A model generated the notes under the pieces. That model saw only the letters and a list, made by a program, of their open reading frames with translations. It was not told the origin of the DNA and made no database searches. Positions 16,793 to 26,682 of a stretch of DNA of 37,839 nucleotides are shown here, piece after piece (positions within the stretch are counted from its first letter, which is position 1; each line of letters opens with the position of its first letter). Location of the stretch: assembly GCA_014859175.1 (NCBI GenBank), contig JACUUQ010000005.1, forward strand, positions 1 to 37,839, written 5' to 3'. The position numbers were made by a program, and so were the translations under genes. Source of the stretch: Lutibacter sp. (lineage in GTDB: Bacteria; Bacteroidota; Bacteroidia; Flavobacteriales; Flavobacteriaceae).

Positions 16793-16824
16793 TTTGGTCA
16801 ATTAAAATTATTTAATTACTTTAG
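16793..16824 (+). promoter_or_regulatory. Candidate promoter of the LRR gene
   Basis: TTTG (16793-16796), 20 nt, TACTTTAG (16817-16824; one mismatch to TAnnTTTG). Predicted transcription start is near 16831, leaving a 35-nt leader that contains AACCCCTAAATCCCAAAG just before the ATG. Confidence 0.55.
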
Positions 16825-16865
16825 CATAAGAAATTTAAAAAACTAACCCCTAAATCCCAAAGACG

Positions 16866-17726
16866 ATGAAAAAATTAGCGCTAATATTCGCATTTCTGTT
16901 GGCTATTTCGCCTATCGCCTATTCACAAATTTCAGCTATTGAAAAAAGTGCATTGTTGGATTTATATAAATCAACAAAAGGAACATCTTGGAACATTAAT
17001 TGGGATTTAAATAAAGATGTTGCTTCTTGGAACGGCATCACTGTTGAAAATAATTCGGTGACTGAAATTAATTTAAGCATGAATAATTTAACAGGTCCAA
17101 TTCCTGCCACTATTGGCAATTTAACTTCGTTGCGCCATTTAAATTTAGGTTTTAATAAAATAAGCGGCACAATTCCCGCAGAACTTGCAACCATCGAATC
17201 TTTGGTGACTGTGCAATTATTTATGAACCAGCTTGAAGGCCAAATTCCTGCAGCAATAGGAAATTTAAAAAACCTAAAAGAATTGGTTTTATTCAATAAT
17301 TTCATCAACGGAAATTTACCTGAATCAATTTATGATATTAAAAGTCTTGAAATATTGCATGTAAGCAGCAATAATTTATCAGGAACAATTTCACCTGCCA
17401 TTAAAAATTTAAATCAGTTAAAAACTTTGAGTTTGTTTGACAATACAATGAGCGGAATGCTTCCTAAACAAATTGGTGATTTAACAAATTTAACTGAGCT
17501 GTCTTTGGCCAACAATTCATTTGAAGGAACAATTCCTGCAGAATTTAGCAAGCTTTCAAAATTGGAAACATTATTGTTGATGAATAATAAATTTACTGGG
17601 CAAATAAGCCCTTCAATACAAAATTTACCTAAACTCTTAAATTTTGAATACAACAATTCTAATGATGTTCAAGTTTCATCAAAATATTCAAATCCAATAA
17701 CACAAGTCGTTTTAATATCCCAATAA
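16866..17726 (+). CDS. Secreted leucine-rich-repeat protein, plant receptor-like type
   Basis: 286 residues. Signal peptide (MKKLALIFAFLLAISPIAYS), then an N-cap like that of plant LRR receptors (EKSALLDLYKSTKGTSWNIN, then WNGITV). About eight 24-residue repeats follow with consensus LxxLxLxxNxLxGxIPxxIGNL, the plant-specific class. It ends without a Por/type IX sorting tail or transmembrane segment, so the location is periplasmic or secreted. LRR surfaces bind proteins or glycans; the ligand is unknown. A strong terminator follows. The gene is probably monocistronic. Confidence 0.92.
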   Translation: MKKLALIFAFLLAISPIAYSQISAIEKSALLDLYKSTKGTSWNINWDLNKDVASWNGITVENNSVTEINLSMNNLTGPIPATIGNLTSLRHLNLGFNKISGTIPAELATIESLVTVQLFMNQLEGQIPAAIGNLKNLKELVLFNNFINGNLPESIYDIKSLEILHVSSNNLSGTISPAIKNLNQLKTLSLFDNTMSGMLPKQIGDLTNLTELSLANNSFEGTIPAEFSKLSKLETLLLMNNKFTGQISPSIQNLPKLLNFEYNNSNDVQVSSKYSNPITQVVLISQ

Positions 17727-17755
17727 TAAATATTTGATTAATTAAAAAGAGAAAA

Positions 17756-17785
17756 GAGACTGTTCAAAACAGCCTCTTTTTTTTT
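17756..17785 (+). terminator. Intrinsic terminator after the LRR gene
   Basis: AGAGACTGTT pairs with AACAGCCTCT (one A-C mismatch, loop CAA), followed by eight T (17778-17785). The remaining gene-free sequence to 18038 shows only the efflux-operon promoter. Confidence 0.85.
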
Positions 17786-17989
17786 GATATTAATTATTTA
17801 TTGCAGGGATTTAATTTTATGCTTGATGCCTCTTTCTTTATGGTTTTCGTAAAATAATTATTAACAATGATTCCTGCCAAAATAGGGATAAAATTATCCT
17901 AATTTTTGATTTGTAAACCAAACAAATTTTATTTATCATACTATTGATTTTAAGTATAGTTGGGCACACAACAAATCCTTTTGTAATTA

Positions 17990-17997
17990 TATATTTG
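17990..17997 (+). promoter_or_regulatory. Candidate -7 element of the efflux operon
   Basis: TATATTTG, a perfect TAnnTTTG, 41 nt before the adaptor ATG. A TTG at 17960-17962 is the nearest -33 candidate but is 27 nt away, so the -33 part is weak, as for a regulated promoter. No regulator gene is adjacent. Confidence 0.5.
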
Positions 17998-18038
17998 CAA
18001 AAAAAATCAACCTTACTTAGGTAACACAAATTTAAACA

Positions 18039-19160
18039 ATGAGAAAAATAATTTCAATAGCATTGGCCATTTTGCTTTTAGTGGGCGCTATTTTATTGGC
18101 AAAATACTTAATTGATTCTAAGCAGAAACCAAAACCAAAAGTTGAAAAGATCATAAAAACCGTTTTTACTGAAACAGTAACCAATAAAGTAATTCCAATA
18201 GTTATTAGCGCAAGCGGAAATTTGGTCGCCAAAAACAAAATTGAATTGTATGCTGAAGTTCAGGGGATTTTAGAAAATACTTCAAAAGAGTTTAAAGCCG
18301 GCACAACTTATGGAAAGGGCGAAATATTGATCAGAATTAACAGCGACGAGTTTTATGCAAATTTACAAGCCCAAAAAAGTACGCTTTTTAATGCCTTAAC
18401 AGCCATAATGCCAGATATTCGGTTGGATTTTCCTGAGAATTATAACAAGTGGCAAAACTACCTGCAAAATTTCGATTTAAACAAAACCGTCCAAAAACTG
18501 CCGGAAACAACTTCGGAAAAGGAGAAATTCTTTATTTCGGGCCGTGGTATTTACACAAATTATTACAACGTAAAAAATTCTGAAGTAAAATTGAGCAAAT
18601 ATACGTTGCGTGCACCTTTTAACGGAATATTGACCGAATCATTGGTGAATCCGGGAACATTGATCAGGCCCGGACAAAAATTGGGGGAATTTATAAATCC
18701 GGCCATCTATGAAATTGCAGTTTCCGTCAAATCCGAATTTCGCGATTTGCTTCAAGTTGGCAAACAAGTAGAATTACAAAATTTAGAAAAAACAAAATCG
18801 TGGACCGGCAAAGTAATCAGAATAAATGGAAAAGTGGAAACTGCCACACAAACCATTAAAGCGATAATTGAAGTTGTTGGGACCGATTTAAAAGAAGGAC
18901 AGTATTTGGAAGTTGCACTTAGCGCCAAATCTGAAGAAAATGCTTTTGAAGTTTCCAGAAATTTATTGGTTGAGAACAATAAATTGTATGTTGTAAAAGA
19001 TTCCATTTTAGATTTAGTGACCGTAAATCCTATTTTTGAAAATCAACAAACTGTTGTAATAAAAGGATTAAGCGATGGCACAAAAATTTTGGCAAAACCT
19101 ATTCCCGGAGCGCATGCCGGTATGTTAGTTAAGGTATTTACTGAAAATAAAAAGCAATAA
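18039..19160 (+). CDS. RND efflux periplasmic adaptor (HlyD/MFP family)
   Basis: 373 residues. The membrane-fusion subunit bridges the inner-membrane pump and the outer-membrane channel. An N-terminal hydrophobic segment (residues 4-22) anchors it; there is no lipobox. The lipoyl-like half IELYAEVQGILENTSKEFKA with GEILIRINSDEF, a short helical hairpin, then LRAPFNGILTESLVNPGTLI (second lipoyl half) and beta-barrel/membrane-proximal domains follow. Its TAA overlaps the pump ATG by one base (TAATG). First gene of a three-gene operon. Confidence 0.93.
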   Translation: MRKIISIALAILLLVGAILLAKYLIDSKQKPKPKVEKIIKTVFTETVTNKVIPIVISASGNLVAKNKIELYAEVQGILENTSKEFKAGTTYGKGEILIRINSDEFYANLQAQKSTLFNALTAIMPDIRLDFPENYNKWQNYLQNFDLNKTVQKLPETTSEKEKFFISGRGIYTNYYNVKNSEVKLSKYTLRAPFNGILTESLVNPGTLIRPGQKLGEFINPAIYEIAVSVKSEFRDLLQVGKQVELQNLEKTKSWTGKVIRINGKVETATQTIKAIIEVVGTDLKEGQYLEVALSAKSEENAFEVSRNLLVENNKLYVVKDSILDLVTVNPIFENQQTVVIKGLSDGTKILAKPIPGAHAGMLVKVFTENKKQ

Positions 19161-22100
19161 TGAGAAATATAATCTCCTATTTTATAAAATTCCCGGTTGC
19201 GGTAAACATCTTTATTCTTGCTTTTATTGGTTTCGGAATTGCAGGCGCTTTATCTATGAAATCTTCTTTTTTTCCTTTGGTTGAATCTAGAAATATTTCT
19301 ATCAATTTAACTTATCCCGGTGCTTCTCCTGAAGAAATGGAAGAAGGCATCGTTTTAAAAATAGAGGACAATTTAAAAGGGATTGTGGGTATAGACCGAG
19401 TTACTTCTGTTTCAAGGGAAAATTCTGCATCAATCAATATTGAAATTGTTAAAGGAAAAAATATTGACGTTGTTTTATCTGATGTAAAAAATGCGGTGGA
19501 CAGGGTTCCCTCCTTTCCTACTGGCATGGAACCTCCCATTATTGCTAAAATTGAAAATATTAGGCCTACCATAAGTTTTACCATCAGCGGTGAAAACATT
19601 TCACTGGCAACTTTAAAACAATATGCCCGCAATATTGAAAATGAGTTAAGAAATATTGAGGGAATTTCACAAGTTAGCCTTTCCGGTTTTCCGGAACAGG
19701 AAATTGAAATAGCGGTGCGTCAAAATGATTTGCTTGCCTATAACTTGTCTTTTGAAGAAGTTGCGAATGCGGTCAGCAAATCGAATTTATTGATTTCCGG
19801 AGGAAATATTAAAACCGATGAAGAAGATTATTTAATACGTGCGTTAAATAAAAATTATTACGGAAATGAACTGGTAAATTTGGTGGTAAGGGCCGATGCT
19901 TCTGGAAACATTATCAGATTAAGCGATATTGCCGATGTTGCAGATACCTGGTCTGAAAATCCGGACAGGTTATATTTTAACGGTAAAAAATCCATTGATA
20001 TTACGGTAAGCAATACCAACAGCGAAGATTTATTATCGACAGCCGAAAGCGTCAATCAATATATTGAGAAATTTAACCAACAACACGACACGGTTCATTT
20101 AGACGTATCAAGTGATAGTTCAATCACCTTAAACCAAAGAACGGAATTATTAATCAAAAATGCCGTAATGGGTATTATTTTAGTGCTTTTCTTCTTAGCG
20201 CTATTTTTAAATATTCGTTTGGCTTTATGGGTTGCAATTGGAATTCCCATTTCATTTTTTGGAATGTTTATTTTTGCGGCCTATTTTGGAGTTACCATCA
20301 ATGTACTTTCGTTATTTGGGATGATTATCGTTATTGGTATTTTAGTGGATGACGGTATTGTGATTGGGGAAAATATTTATCACCATTATGAAAAAGGAAA
20401 AACACCCATAAGAGCCGCCATTGATGGAACTTTAGAAGTTATTCCTCCCGTAGTTTCAGCTATTTTAACAACCGTGATTGCCTTTTCTACCTTTTTCTTT
20501 TTAGATGGAAGAATGGGTGATAATTTTAGCGAAGTTGCAGCCATTGTAATTTTAACTTTATTGGTATCTTTAGTTGAAGCTTTAATCATTTTACCTGCGC
20601 ATATTGCACATTCAAAAGCGTTGGAACGAAAAGAAAAAAAGAGAAATAAAATCAATCAATTTTTTTATGAGGTAAACCAAAAAGCAGAAGTTATTTTATT
20701 TTATGTCAGAGACAACTTATATGCGCCTTATTTAAAATTCTTTTTAAGAAACAAAGCATTGGGTTTTGCACTTCCAATTGCCTTACTTATTGTTAGTATT
20801 GGCGGAATTGGCGGTGGCATTGTAAAAACTTCATTTTTCCCTTCGGTTGCCAGTGATCGTATTTCTATCAATTTAAAAATGCTACAGGGAACAAATGAAA
20901 AAATAACCGATTCCATCATTTCTGAAATTGAAAAAGTTGCTTGGGAAATTAATGAAGAATATACAGGAAAGCAATCCAGCGGTGAAGCCGTTATTCAAAA
21001 TATTATCAAACGCATTGGTCCGGGATCGGCAAATGGAAGTTTAGACATTAATCTGCTTCCTGGCGAAGCGCGCGACTTTTCTTCTCCCGAAATCACAAAT
21101 GCCATTCGTGATAAAGTTGGAAAAGTGAATGGCGTAGAAAGTTTAACTTTTGGCTCAGGCGGAAATTTTGGAGGAAGTCCGGTTGCAGTTTCTTTATTAG
21201 GCAACAATATTGATGAATTAAAAGCTGCAAAAGAAGAATTGAAAGTTATCTTAAGCAATAATGCACAACTTAAAGACATTTCCGACAATGATCCATCCGG
21301 AATAAAAGAAGTTAGAATTAAGCTAAAAGAAAATGCCCATTTGCTTGGGTTAAACTTACAAATGGTGATGGGTCAGGTGCGTTCAGGATTTTTCGGATTG
21401 CAAACACAACGTTTTCAACGCGGACAAGATGAAATAAAAGTTTGGGTTCGCTATAAAAAAGAAGACAGGTCATCGCTTAAAAATTTGGATGATATGTGGA
21501 TCACCACACCAACCAACCAAAAAGTGCCTTTCTCAGAAATTGCAACTTATGAAATTGAGCGAGGCGATGTTTTGATCAACCATTTAAACAGCAAACGTGA
21601 AATTCAGGTTACGGCAGATATGAAATCGCCTACGGAAAGCGCCACAGATATTTTAGATGACATTAAAACAACTATTATGCCCGAGATTTCATCAAAATAC
21701 CCAACAGTTAGTGCCATGTATGAAGACCAAAACAGGGAAGCGCAAAAAACAATCACTTCCGTAAAAAAAGTTGGTTTCATTATTTTAGCCTTAATTTATA
21801 TGGTTATTGCTTTTACTTTTAGATCTTATGAACAGCCTATTCTTCTGATATTGCTTATTCCTTTTAGTTTAATTGGCGTTGTTTGGGGGCATTGGTTTCA
21901 CGATTTTCCGATAAATATTTTGTCTTGGTTGGGAATCATCGCATTAATCGGAATTATGGTAAATGATGGTTTGGTTCTTATCGAAAAATTGAACGGCTAT
22001 TTAAAATCAGGGATGAAATACGATGAAGCGCTTATACAAGCCGGTGTTTCAAGATTTAGGGCCATTTTATTGACAACTTTAACAACTGTGGTCGGATTGG

Positions 22101-22342
22101 CGCCTTTGCTTTTGGAAAAAAGCAGACAAGCACAATTTTTGAAACCTATGGCAATTTCTATTTCCTACGGAATGTTGGTTGCAACCGTTTTAACCTTGGT
22201 CATGTTGCCGTTATTCTTGTCCGTTACAAATTCCATCAAAGTATTTATTAAGTGGATGATAACTGGCAAAAAGGTTACAAAAGAAGAAGTTGAAAGGGCT
22301 ATTATTGAATTAAAAAGTGAAAATGATGAATTACAAGAATAA
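19160..22342 (+). CDS. RND-family inner-membrane efflux pump (AcrB/HAE1-like)
   Basis: 1060 residues with the duplicated RND plan: TM1 at residues 8-28, a large periplasmic loop, TM2-6, TM7, a second loop, TM8-12. TM4 carries the proton-relay Asp pair in GILVDDGIVIGEN (about D397/D398). The matching second-half segment reads GIMVNDGLVLIEK, as in drug and small-molecule pumps, and heavy-metal CusA signatures are absent. Substrates are not predictable. It overlaps the adaptor stop by one base and the channel gene start by about 20 bases, so the three are translated from one message. Confidence 0.95.
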   Translation: MRNIISYFIKFPVAVNIFILAFIGFGIAGALSMKSSFFPLVESRNISINLTYPGASPEEMEEGIVLKIEDNLKGIVGIDRVTSVSRENSASINIEIVKGKNIDVVLSDVKNAVDRVPSFPTGMEPPIIAKIENIRPTISFTISGENISLATLKQYARNIENELRNIEGISQVSLSGFPEQEIEIAVRQNDLLAYNLSFEEVANAVSKSNLLISGGNIKTDEEDYLIRALNKNYYGNELVNLVVRADASGNIIRLSDIADVADTWSENPDRLYFNGKKSIDITVSNTNSEDLLSTAESVNQYIEKFNQQHDTVHLDVSSDSSITLNQRTELLIKNAVMGIILVLFFLALFLNIRLALWVAIGIPISFFGMFIFAAYFGVTINVLSLFGMIIVIGILVDDGIVIGENIYHHYEKGKTPIRAAIDGTLEVIPPVVSAILTTVIAFSTFFFLDGRMGDNFSEVAAIVILTLLVSLVEALIILPAHIAHSKALERKEKKRNKINQFFYEVNQKAEVILFYVRDNLYAPYLKFFLRNKALGFALPIALLIVSIGGIGGGIVKTSFFPSVASDRISINLKMLQGTNEKITDSIISEIEKVAWEINEEYTGKQSSGEAVIQNIIKRIGPGSANGSLDINLLPGEARDFSSPEITNAIRDKVGKVNGVESLTFGSGGNFGGSPVAVSLLGNNIDELKAAKEELKVILSNNAQLKDISDNDPSGIKEVRIKLKENAHLLGLNLQMVMGQVRSGFFGLQTQRFQRGQDEIKVWVRYKKEDRSSLKNLDDMWITTPTNQKVPFSEIATYEIERGDVLINHLNSKREIQVTADMKSPTESATDILDDIKTTIMPEISSKYPTVSAMYEDQNREAQKTITSVKKVGFIILALIYMVIAFTFRSYEQPILLILLIPFSLIGVVWGHWFHDFPINILSWLGIIALIGIMVNDGLVLIEKLNGYLKSGMKYDEALIQAGVSRFRAILLTTLTTVVGLAPLLLEKSRQAQFLKPMAISISYGMLVATVLTLVMLPLFLSVTNSIKVFIKWMITGKKVTKEEVERAIIELKSENDELQE

Positions 22343-23642
22343 ACTCACAATATTATTTCTATTAAGTTTTTCTGCCATTTTTGGACAAGAATTACTTACA
22401 AAAGAAAATGCAATTGGCATTGCTCTGGAAAATAATTACGGAATTAAAATAGCGGATAATTACCTTAAAATTGCCGAAAATAACAAAGGTGTATTAAATT
22501 CGGGTTATTTGCCCTCGCTTTCCGGAGTCGCCGGGTCAACATTTAACAGAGACAATACCGATGCCATATTTTCTAATGGAGATATAACAAGCCTAAAAAA
22601 TGCCAAAAGCAGCAGATACAACGCCTCAGTAAGTTTAAATTACACTTTGTTTGACGGACTTGGCCGACTTTATAATTACAAGCAATTAAAAGAGCAATAT
22701 AATTTATCTGAATTGCAAGCCAGAGAAACCATAGAAAAAACAATATTGCAATTGTTTTCGGTCTATTTTAAAGTGGCGCAATTAACTGAAGATGTTGCGC
22801 TGCTGAACCAAAGTTTAAAAATTTCGAAGGATCGATTGATAAGAGCCAATTATCAGTCAGATTATGGGCAAAGCACAAAACTTGCGGTTCTTAATGCCGA
22901 AGTTGATGTGAATAATGACAGCATTGCATTGCTAAATTCCATACAATTGTTATCAAATGCCAAACGAGATTTATATGTGGTGCTTGGCAAAAATGAAGAT
23001 CCTAATTTTTATGTGGACACACAAGTAACTTTTGTCGTAACAAAAAATAAACAAGAACTGTTTGAACAAGTTAAAGCAAATAACATTACGTTGCTTCAAA
23101 TTGAAAAGGATATAAAAATAAGTGATTTTCAGCTAAAAGCAAGCAAAACTGGTTATTTGCCCACCATTGGTTTAACAAGTACCTATGGTTGGACCAAAAG
23201 CAATAACAATTCGGCTTCTTTTTTAACAGAATCCACAAATACCGGTTTATCAACAGGTTTTAACTTAAAATGGGATTTATTTAACGGTGGCAAAACAAGC
23301 ACGCAAGTTCAAAATGCTAAAATAAATTATGAGACGCAACAATTTTTTAAACAGCAAAGTGAACTTCAAATTACCAGAGATTTCAACAATACTTGGGAAG
23401 ATCACAAAACCAAATTATTTATACTTCAAACGCAAGAAAAAAATGTTGAAACCAACAAACGTAACTTTTCCAGAACAGAAGAACAATTTAAATTGGGCCA
23501 AATAACTTCCATTGAATTTAGGCAAGCACAAGTAAATTTATTGAATGCGCAATCTAACTTAAACCAAGCGACTTTTGACGCCAAAAATGCGGAGTTGGCA
23601 TTATTGCAACTTACCGGAGAATTGCTGAATACGGAATTATAA
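22326..23642 (+). CDS. TolC-family outer-membrane efflux channel
   Basis: About 438 residues. Signal peptide (MNYKNKLTILFLLSFSAIFG), then two homologous outer-membrane-efflux domains of long helices and short beta pairs (LTKENAIGIALENNYGIKIA; LNYTLFDGLGRLYNYKQL; second half LKWDLFNGGKTSTQVQNAKI). The trimer forms the exit duct of the RND system. Start candidates are GTG 22317, ATG 22323 and ATG 22326. The last gives the cleanest signal peptide and overlaps the pump gene by 17 bases. The downstream minus-strand gene begins 7 nt beyond its stop. Confidence 0.94.
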   Translation: MNYKNKLTILFLLSFSAIFGQELLTKENAIGIALENNYGIKIADNYLKIAENNKGVLNSGYLPSLSGVAGSTFNRDNTDAIFSNGDITSLKNAKSSRYNASVSLNYTLFDGLGRLYNYKQLKEQYNLSELQARETIEKTILQLFSVYFKVAQLTEDVALLNQSLKISKDRLIRANYQSDYGQSTKLAVLNAEVDVNNDSIALLNSIQLLSNAKRDLYVVLGKNEDPNFYVDTQVTFVVTKNKQELFEQVKANNITLLQIEKDIKISDFQLKASKTGYLPTIGLTSTYGWTKSNNNSASFLTESTNTGLSTGFNLKWDLFNGGKTSTQVQNAKINYETQQFFKQQSELQITRDFNNTWEDHKTKLFILQTQEKNVETNKRNFSRTEEQFKLGQITSIEFRQAQVNLLNAQSNLNQATFDAKNAELALLQLTGELLNTEL

Positions 23643-23649
23643 TTTTTTT

Positions 23650-24552
23650 CTAATGCAATGGCCGTTTCTTGATCATTCCGCCTTTGGTGTCTTTTATCGG
23701 ATATTGGATAACAAATGCTTTTAGGTCAATTTTATCAACCTCTAACAGCACTTTAGAAACTTCAAGCCTGGTAACAACACAAAACAGTATTTTACGGTCT
23801 GCCATCGCATTCCCTTTGGTGCCATAACCTCCATCAGATCGAAATACGGTTACGCCACGCTCCAATTTTGTTGCAATCATTTCCTTTATTATTTCATAAT
23901 CATCAGAAATAATCATCACGCCTATGTATTCTTCAATCCCGTTGATGATAAAATCTACCGTTTTAGAGGCAGAGAAATAAGTCAGCATAGAATACATGGC
24001 CGTTTCAACACTAACAATGGTAGCTGCAAGTATAAAAAGAAGCACATTAAATACGGCAATAAAGTCGCCAACCGTTAAACTGGATCTTCGGCTTACAGAA
24101 ATGGCTAGCACTTCTGTGCCGTCAATCACTGCGCCGCCTCGAATGGAAAATCCAATGCCTGCGCCCAAGAAAAAACCACCAAAAACAGCAATTAAAAGCT
24201 TGTCGTCAGTAATTGTTGGCACTTGAATCATGTGCACCAATATAGCCAATGCAAAAATCGCCAAACTGCTTTTAACGGCAAAAGGCAAAGATATTTGTTT
24301 GGCACCCAAAAGTATAAATGGCAAATTGACTAAGACAATTAAAACAGAAAGGTTAAAGCCTGTTAAAATTTGAAGCAACAAAGAAACGCCCATTGCGCCT
24401 CCGTCCAAGAAGTTATTGGGAAATAAAAAACCTTTCAAACCAATGCTTGCCAAAATTACACCTATAAAAATAAAAATAAAATCCTTCAAATTGCTTTTAA
24501 GAACAACTTTACTTATCATTTCTACATCATTTATTCTGAAAAAATTTCTCAT
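23650..24552 (-). CDS. YitT/DUF2179-family membrane protein
   Basis: 300 residues. Five to six transmembrane helices over residues 20-190 (including DFIFIFIGVILASIGLKGFL, and GFFLGAGIGFSIRGGAVIDG with the conserved GGAVIDGTEVLA), then a cytoplasmic DUF2179 domain (VDFIINGIEEYIGVMIISDD, GVTVFRSDGGYG) of the PII-like fold. The family is widespread; its transported substrate is not established. The frame opens at a TTG (24564), but the ATG at 24552 (MRNFFRINDVEM) is preferred. It follows the cytochrome gene by 26 nt on the same strand, probably one operon. Confidence 0.9.
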   Translation of the reverse strand: MRNFFRINDVEMISKVVLKSNLKDFIFIFIGVILASIGLKGFLFPNNFLDGGAMGVSLLLQILTGFNLSVLIVLVNLPFILLGAKQISLPFAVKSSLAIFALAILVHMIQVPTITDDKLLIAVFGGFFLGAGIGFSIRGGAVIDGTEVLAISVSRRSSLTVGDFIAVFNVLLFILAATIVSVETAMYSMLTYFSASKTVDFIINGIEEYIGVMIISDDYEIIKEMIATKLERGVTVFRSDGGYGTKGNAMADRKILFCVVTRLEVSKVLLEVDKIDLKAFVIQYPIKDTKGGMIKKRPLH

Positions 24553-24578
24553 ACTATTTTCCAATCTTTAATTTATGA

Positions 24579-25163
24579 TTAAATTTTAACTGCTTTTTTA
24601 TTCGCGCTCACTATTTTTGAAATAATTCCCTTTTGATCGGTAAACTCCGACCATAACACTCCGCTAATATAAAGAATGATAAATGCCACCAAATAATATA
24701 TTGAATGCACATGTATATTTTGCATTTCCATTTTAATTGTTGATGGCCCAAATTTTATAAGTAAACCTGTAGAAAGAGATATTACCACACAACCATAAAA
24801 AACAAGATAAACAAAATTCTGAAACTTTTCTTTTAATAATAATTCTTTTTTAAATGGATTTTGGAATTTCATTTCTCCAAAAAACGGAAGTATAAATCTT
24901 AATCCGAACAATCCTGTCAAAACATATCCCAAATAAATATGCCAATCCCACATAGGCTGTCTAATTTTTTTTGCAAGTAAAATAAGTTGGTCTTGCGTTA
25001 AAGACTGATCTGTAGTACTTAGGTAGTTCTGGATAATTTCAGCCACATTATTTTTGTTCATCCAGGTTAACCTTAAGAAGATGGTAATTAATAATAAAAA
25101 CATACAAATGGCTATTGACCAATGTATTAATCTGTAAACTGCAGAATATTTCTTAATTTTCAT
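24579..25163 (-). CDS. Cytochrome b561-type di-heme membrane protein
   Basis: 194 residues, four transmembrane helices. Conserved His in YRLIHWSIAICMFLL (helix 1), WDWHIYLGYVLTGLFGLRF (helix 2) and NIHVHSIYYLVAFIILYISG (helix 4) are the expected heme ligands of the cytochrome b561 / Ni-Fe hydrogenase b-type family. It would pass electrons between a periplasmic donor and the quinone pool. No hydrogenase or dehydrogenase gene is adjacent; YitT follows. Start is ATG at 25163, preceded by an AT-rich gene-free stretch to 25371. Confidence 0.88.
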   Translation of the reverse strand: MKIKKYSAVYRLIHWSIAICMFLLLITIFLRLTWMNKNNVAEIIQNYLSTTDQSLTQDQLILLAKKIRQPMWDWHIYLGYVLTGLFGLRFILPFFGEMKFQNPFKKELLLKEKFQNFVYLVFYGCVVISLSTGLLIKFGPSTIKMEMQNIHVHSIYYLVAFIILYISGVLWSEFTDQKGIISKIVSANKKAVKI

Positions 25164-25371
25164 TGTAAATTATTTTATACAAGATGACTTAAACAAATAT
25201 TATTGAAAAGTATTGCTCAAAATATCAATTACGAACAAATAATATGCTGTCAAAAATAAGAAAAATAAAAGCCATAAAATAGCATGATTGTAGAAAGTTC
25301 ATTAATAGAAATTACCCAAATAAAGCTGTTTCTAAAACAATAAAAACCACTTTACAAAAGTGAAAAATTTC

Positions 25372-25429
25372 AAAAAAAAAAAAAAAAAAAAAAAAAAAAC
25401 AAACCTCGCTCAAATAACTAGCGAGGTTT
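25372..25429 (-). terminator. Terminator with a 28-T tract
   Basis: On the minus strand a perfect 10-bp stem AAACCTCGCT/AGCGAGGTTT (25401-25410 with 25420-25429, 9-nt loop) is followed by G and then 28 consecutive T (plus-strand A, 25372-25399). It terminates the lipoprotein gene 20 nt downstream of its stop. The T-run is several times longer than needed. Confidence 0.85.
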
Positions 25430-25449
25430 ATCATTGGTTTTGAAGGTCC

Positions 25450-25848
25450 TTATTTAAAAGCAGTCCTTGAAATTTCAATTCCAACAGGGTAAGAATAGTC
25501 CCCTTGATCTTCTGCAGTAATAAATATCTCTTTAACATCAAAAGGTGTAGATGTTTTTAATGATGCTGTTTTAGCATTTTTATTTACTAACATTCCAGCA
25601 TTTTTTGTTCCGTTATTTTCAGTAACAATCCATACATTATAATTTTTTTTAGATGGATCAACCCTGTCTGCACTTGCCAAATTTTTCGCAGTCACTTCAA
25701 TAACATAATTGTTGTTTTTGTCCTGTTTCTTTTTAGCTGTTATTTCTGCAGCTGGAGCAACACTCGAAACCGGAAATTTTGTTGTTGTTGCACAGGATGT
25801 TAAAAACACCAAAACTGTTACAAATAATAATTTTATCAATGATTTCAT
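25450..25848 (-). CDS. Small lipoprotein, beta-rich
   Basis: 132 residues. Signal peptide with lipobox FLTSCATT (Cys 19). The mature part has alternating beta strands (NNYVIEVTAKNLASADRVDP, NYNVWIVTENNGTKNAGMLV, PFDVKEIFITAEDQGDYSYP), an immunoglobulin-like pattern. I recall similar single-domain lipoproteins in flavobacteria without known role. It is monocistronic with its own strong terminator. Its upstream region (25849-25960) shows no clear TAnnTTTG element on the minus strand. Confidence 0.8.
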   Translation of the reverse strand: MKSLIKLLFVTVLVFLTSCATTTKFPVSSVAPAAEITAKKKQDKNNNYVIEVTAKNLASADRVDPSKKNYNVWIVTENNGTKNAGMLVNKNAKTASLKTSTPFDVKEIFITAEDQGDYSYPVGIEISRTAFK

Positions 25849-26251
25849 TATATTTTAATTTTAATTTGATTCCTACTCTATCGATTTTTCGGAAAACACC
25901 CCTTTTTAATGTTTGGTCATTTTTTAATTTTTTGTAAGATTACTTATACATTTTCATCAAATTCTATTTTGTCTGCGTTGTCTATTTTGTATATTGATTG
26001 GTCAACAGGTAATATAAAATAAAATTAGATCAATAATGGTCAAAATGGGTTACACAATTATTAAAATTAGTTACATTATTCACACCTAAATAGTTAGATG
26101 ATATATTTGTAAAACGTCCAAAAATTGTTTTTTAACCTAAAAATTGAAGCTGTTTTTATGAAAGCAAGTATTTCTATTTTATGATTATTTTTTTAGCCAT
26201 TGGTTTCTTAAATTAATGCAATCGCATTTGTAGGTCCTTTTTTCAAAAAAT

Positions 26252-26287
<36 letters not shown>

Positions 26288-26381
26288 GCAGCTACAAACA
26301 ATAAATTATATTTAATTTTTTTAACAAAAACAGAATAAATGTTAATTTATAACAATTTAATAAACATTTTGATAAATTATT

Positions 26382-26413
26382 ATTGATATTTTACAGATTT
26401 TATTGTACTTTTG
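26382..26413 (+). promoter_or_regulatory. Candidate ppdK promoter
   Basis: TACTTTTG at 26406-26413 matches TAnnTTTG perfectly; ATTG at 26382-26385, 20 nt upstream, is the -33 candidate. Predicted start is near 26420. Confidence 0.5.
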
Positions 26414-26682
26414 ACAAAATAAATTTCAGACCTTATAATTTTAATTATTTGGCCAAGTAAATTTGAAAAACTATAAAATGTACCGCATAATTTTATTGCT
26501 TTATAAAACGTTGTTTTAAATTAAAACCGGATTATTAAGTATTGGTTCACTTTGTAACAGAAGCAGAATTTAATGTCACAAGAAGCAGAATGATATAAAT
26601 CATTTAAAAATAAAACTTCCGCATTTAATTTTGTGTAAACAGCATTGAAAAAAAACTGATTATTAATATAAAACAACGCACT

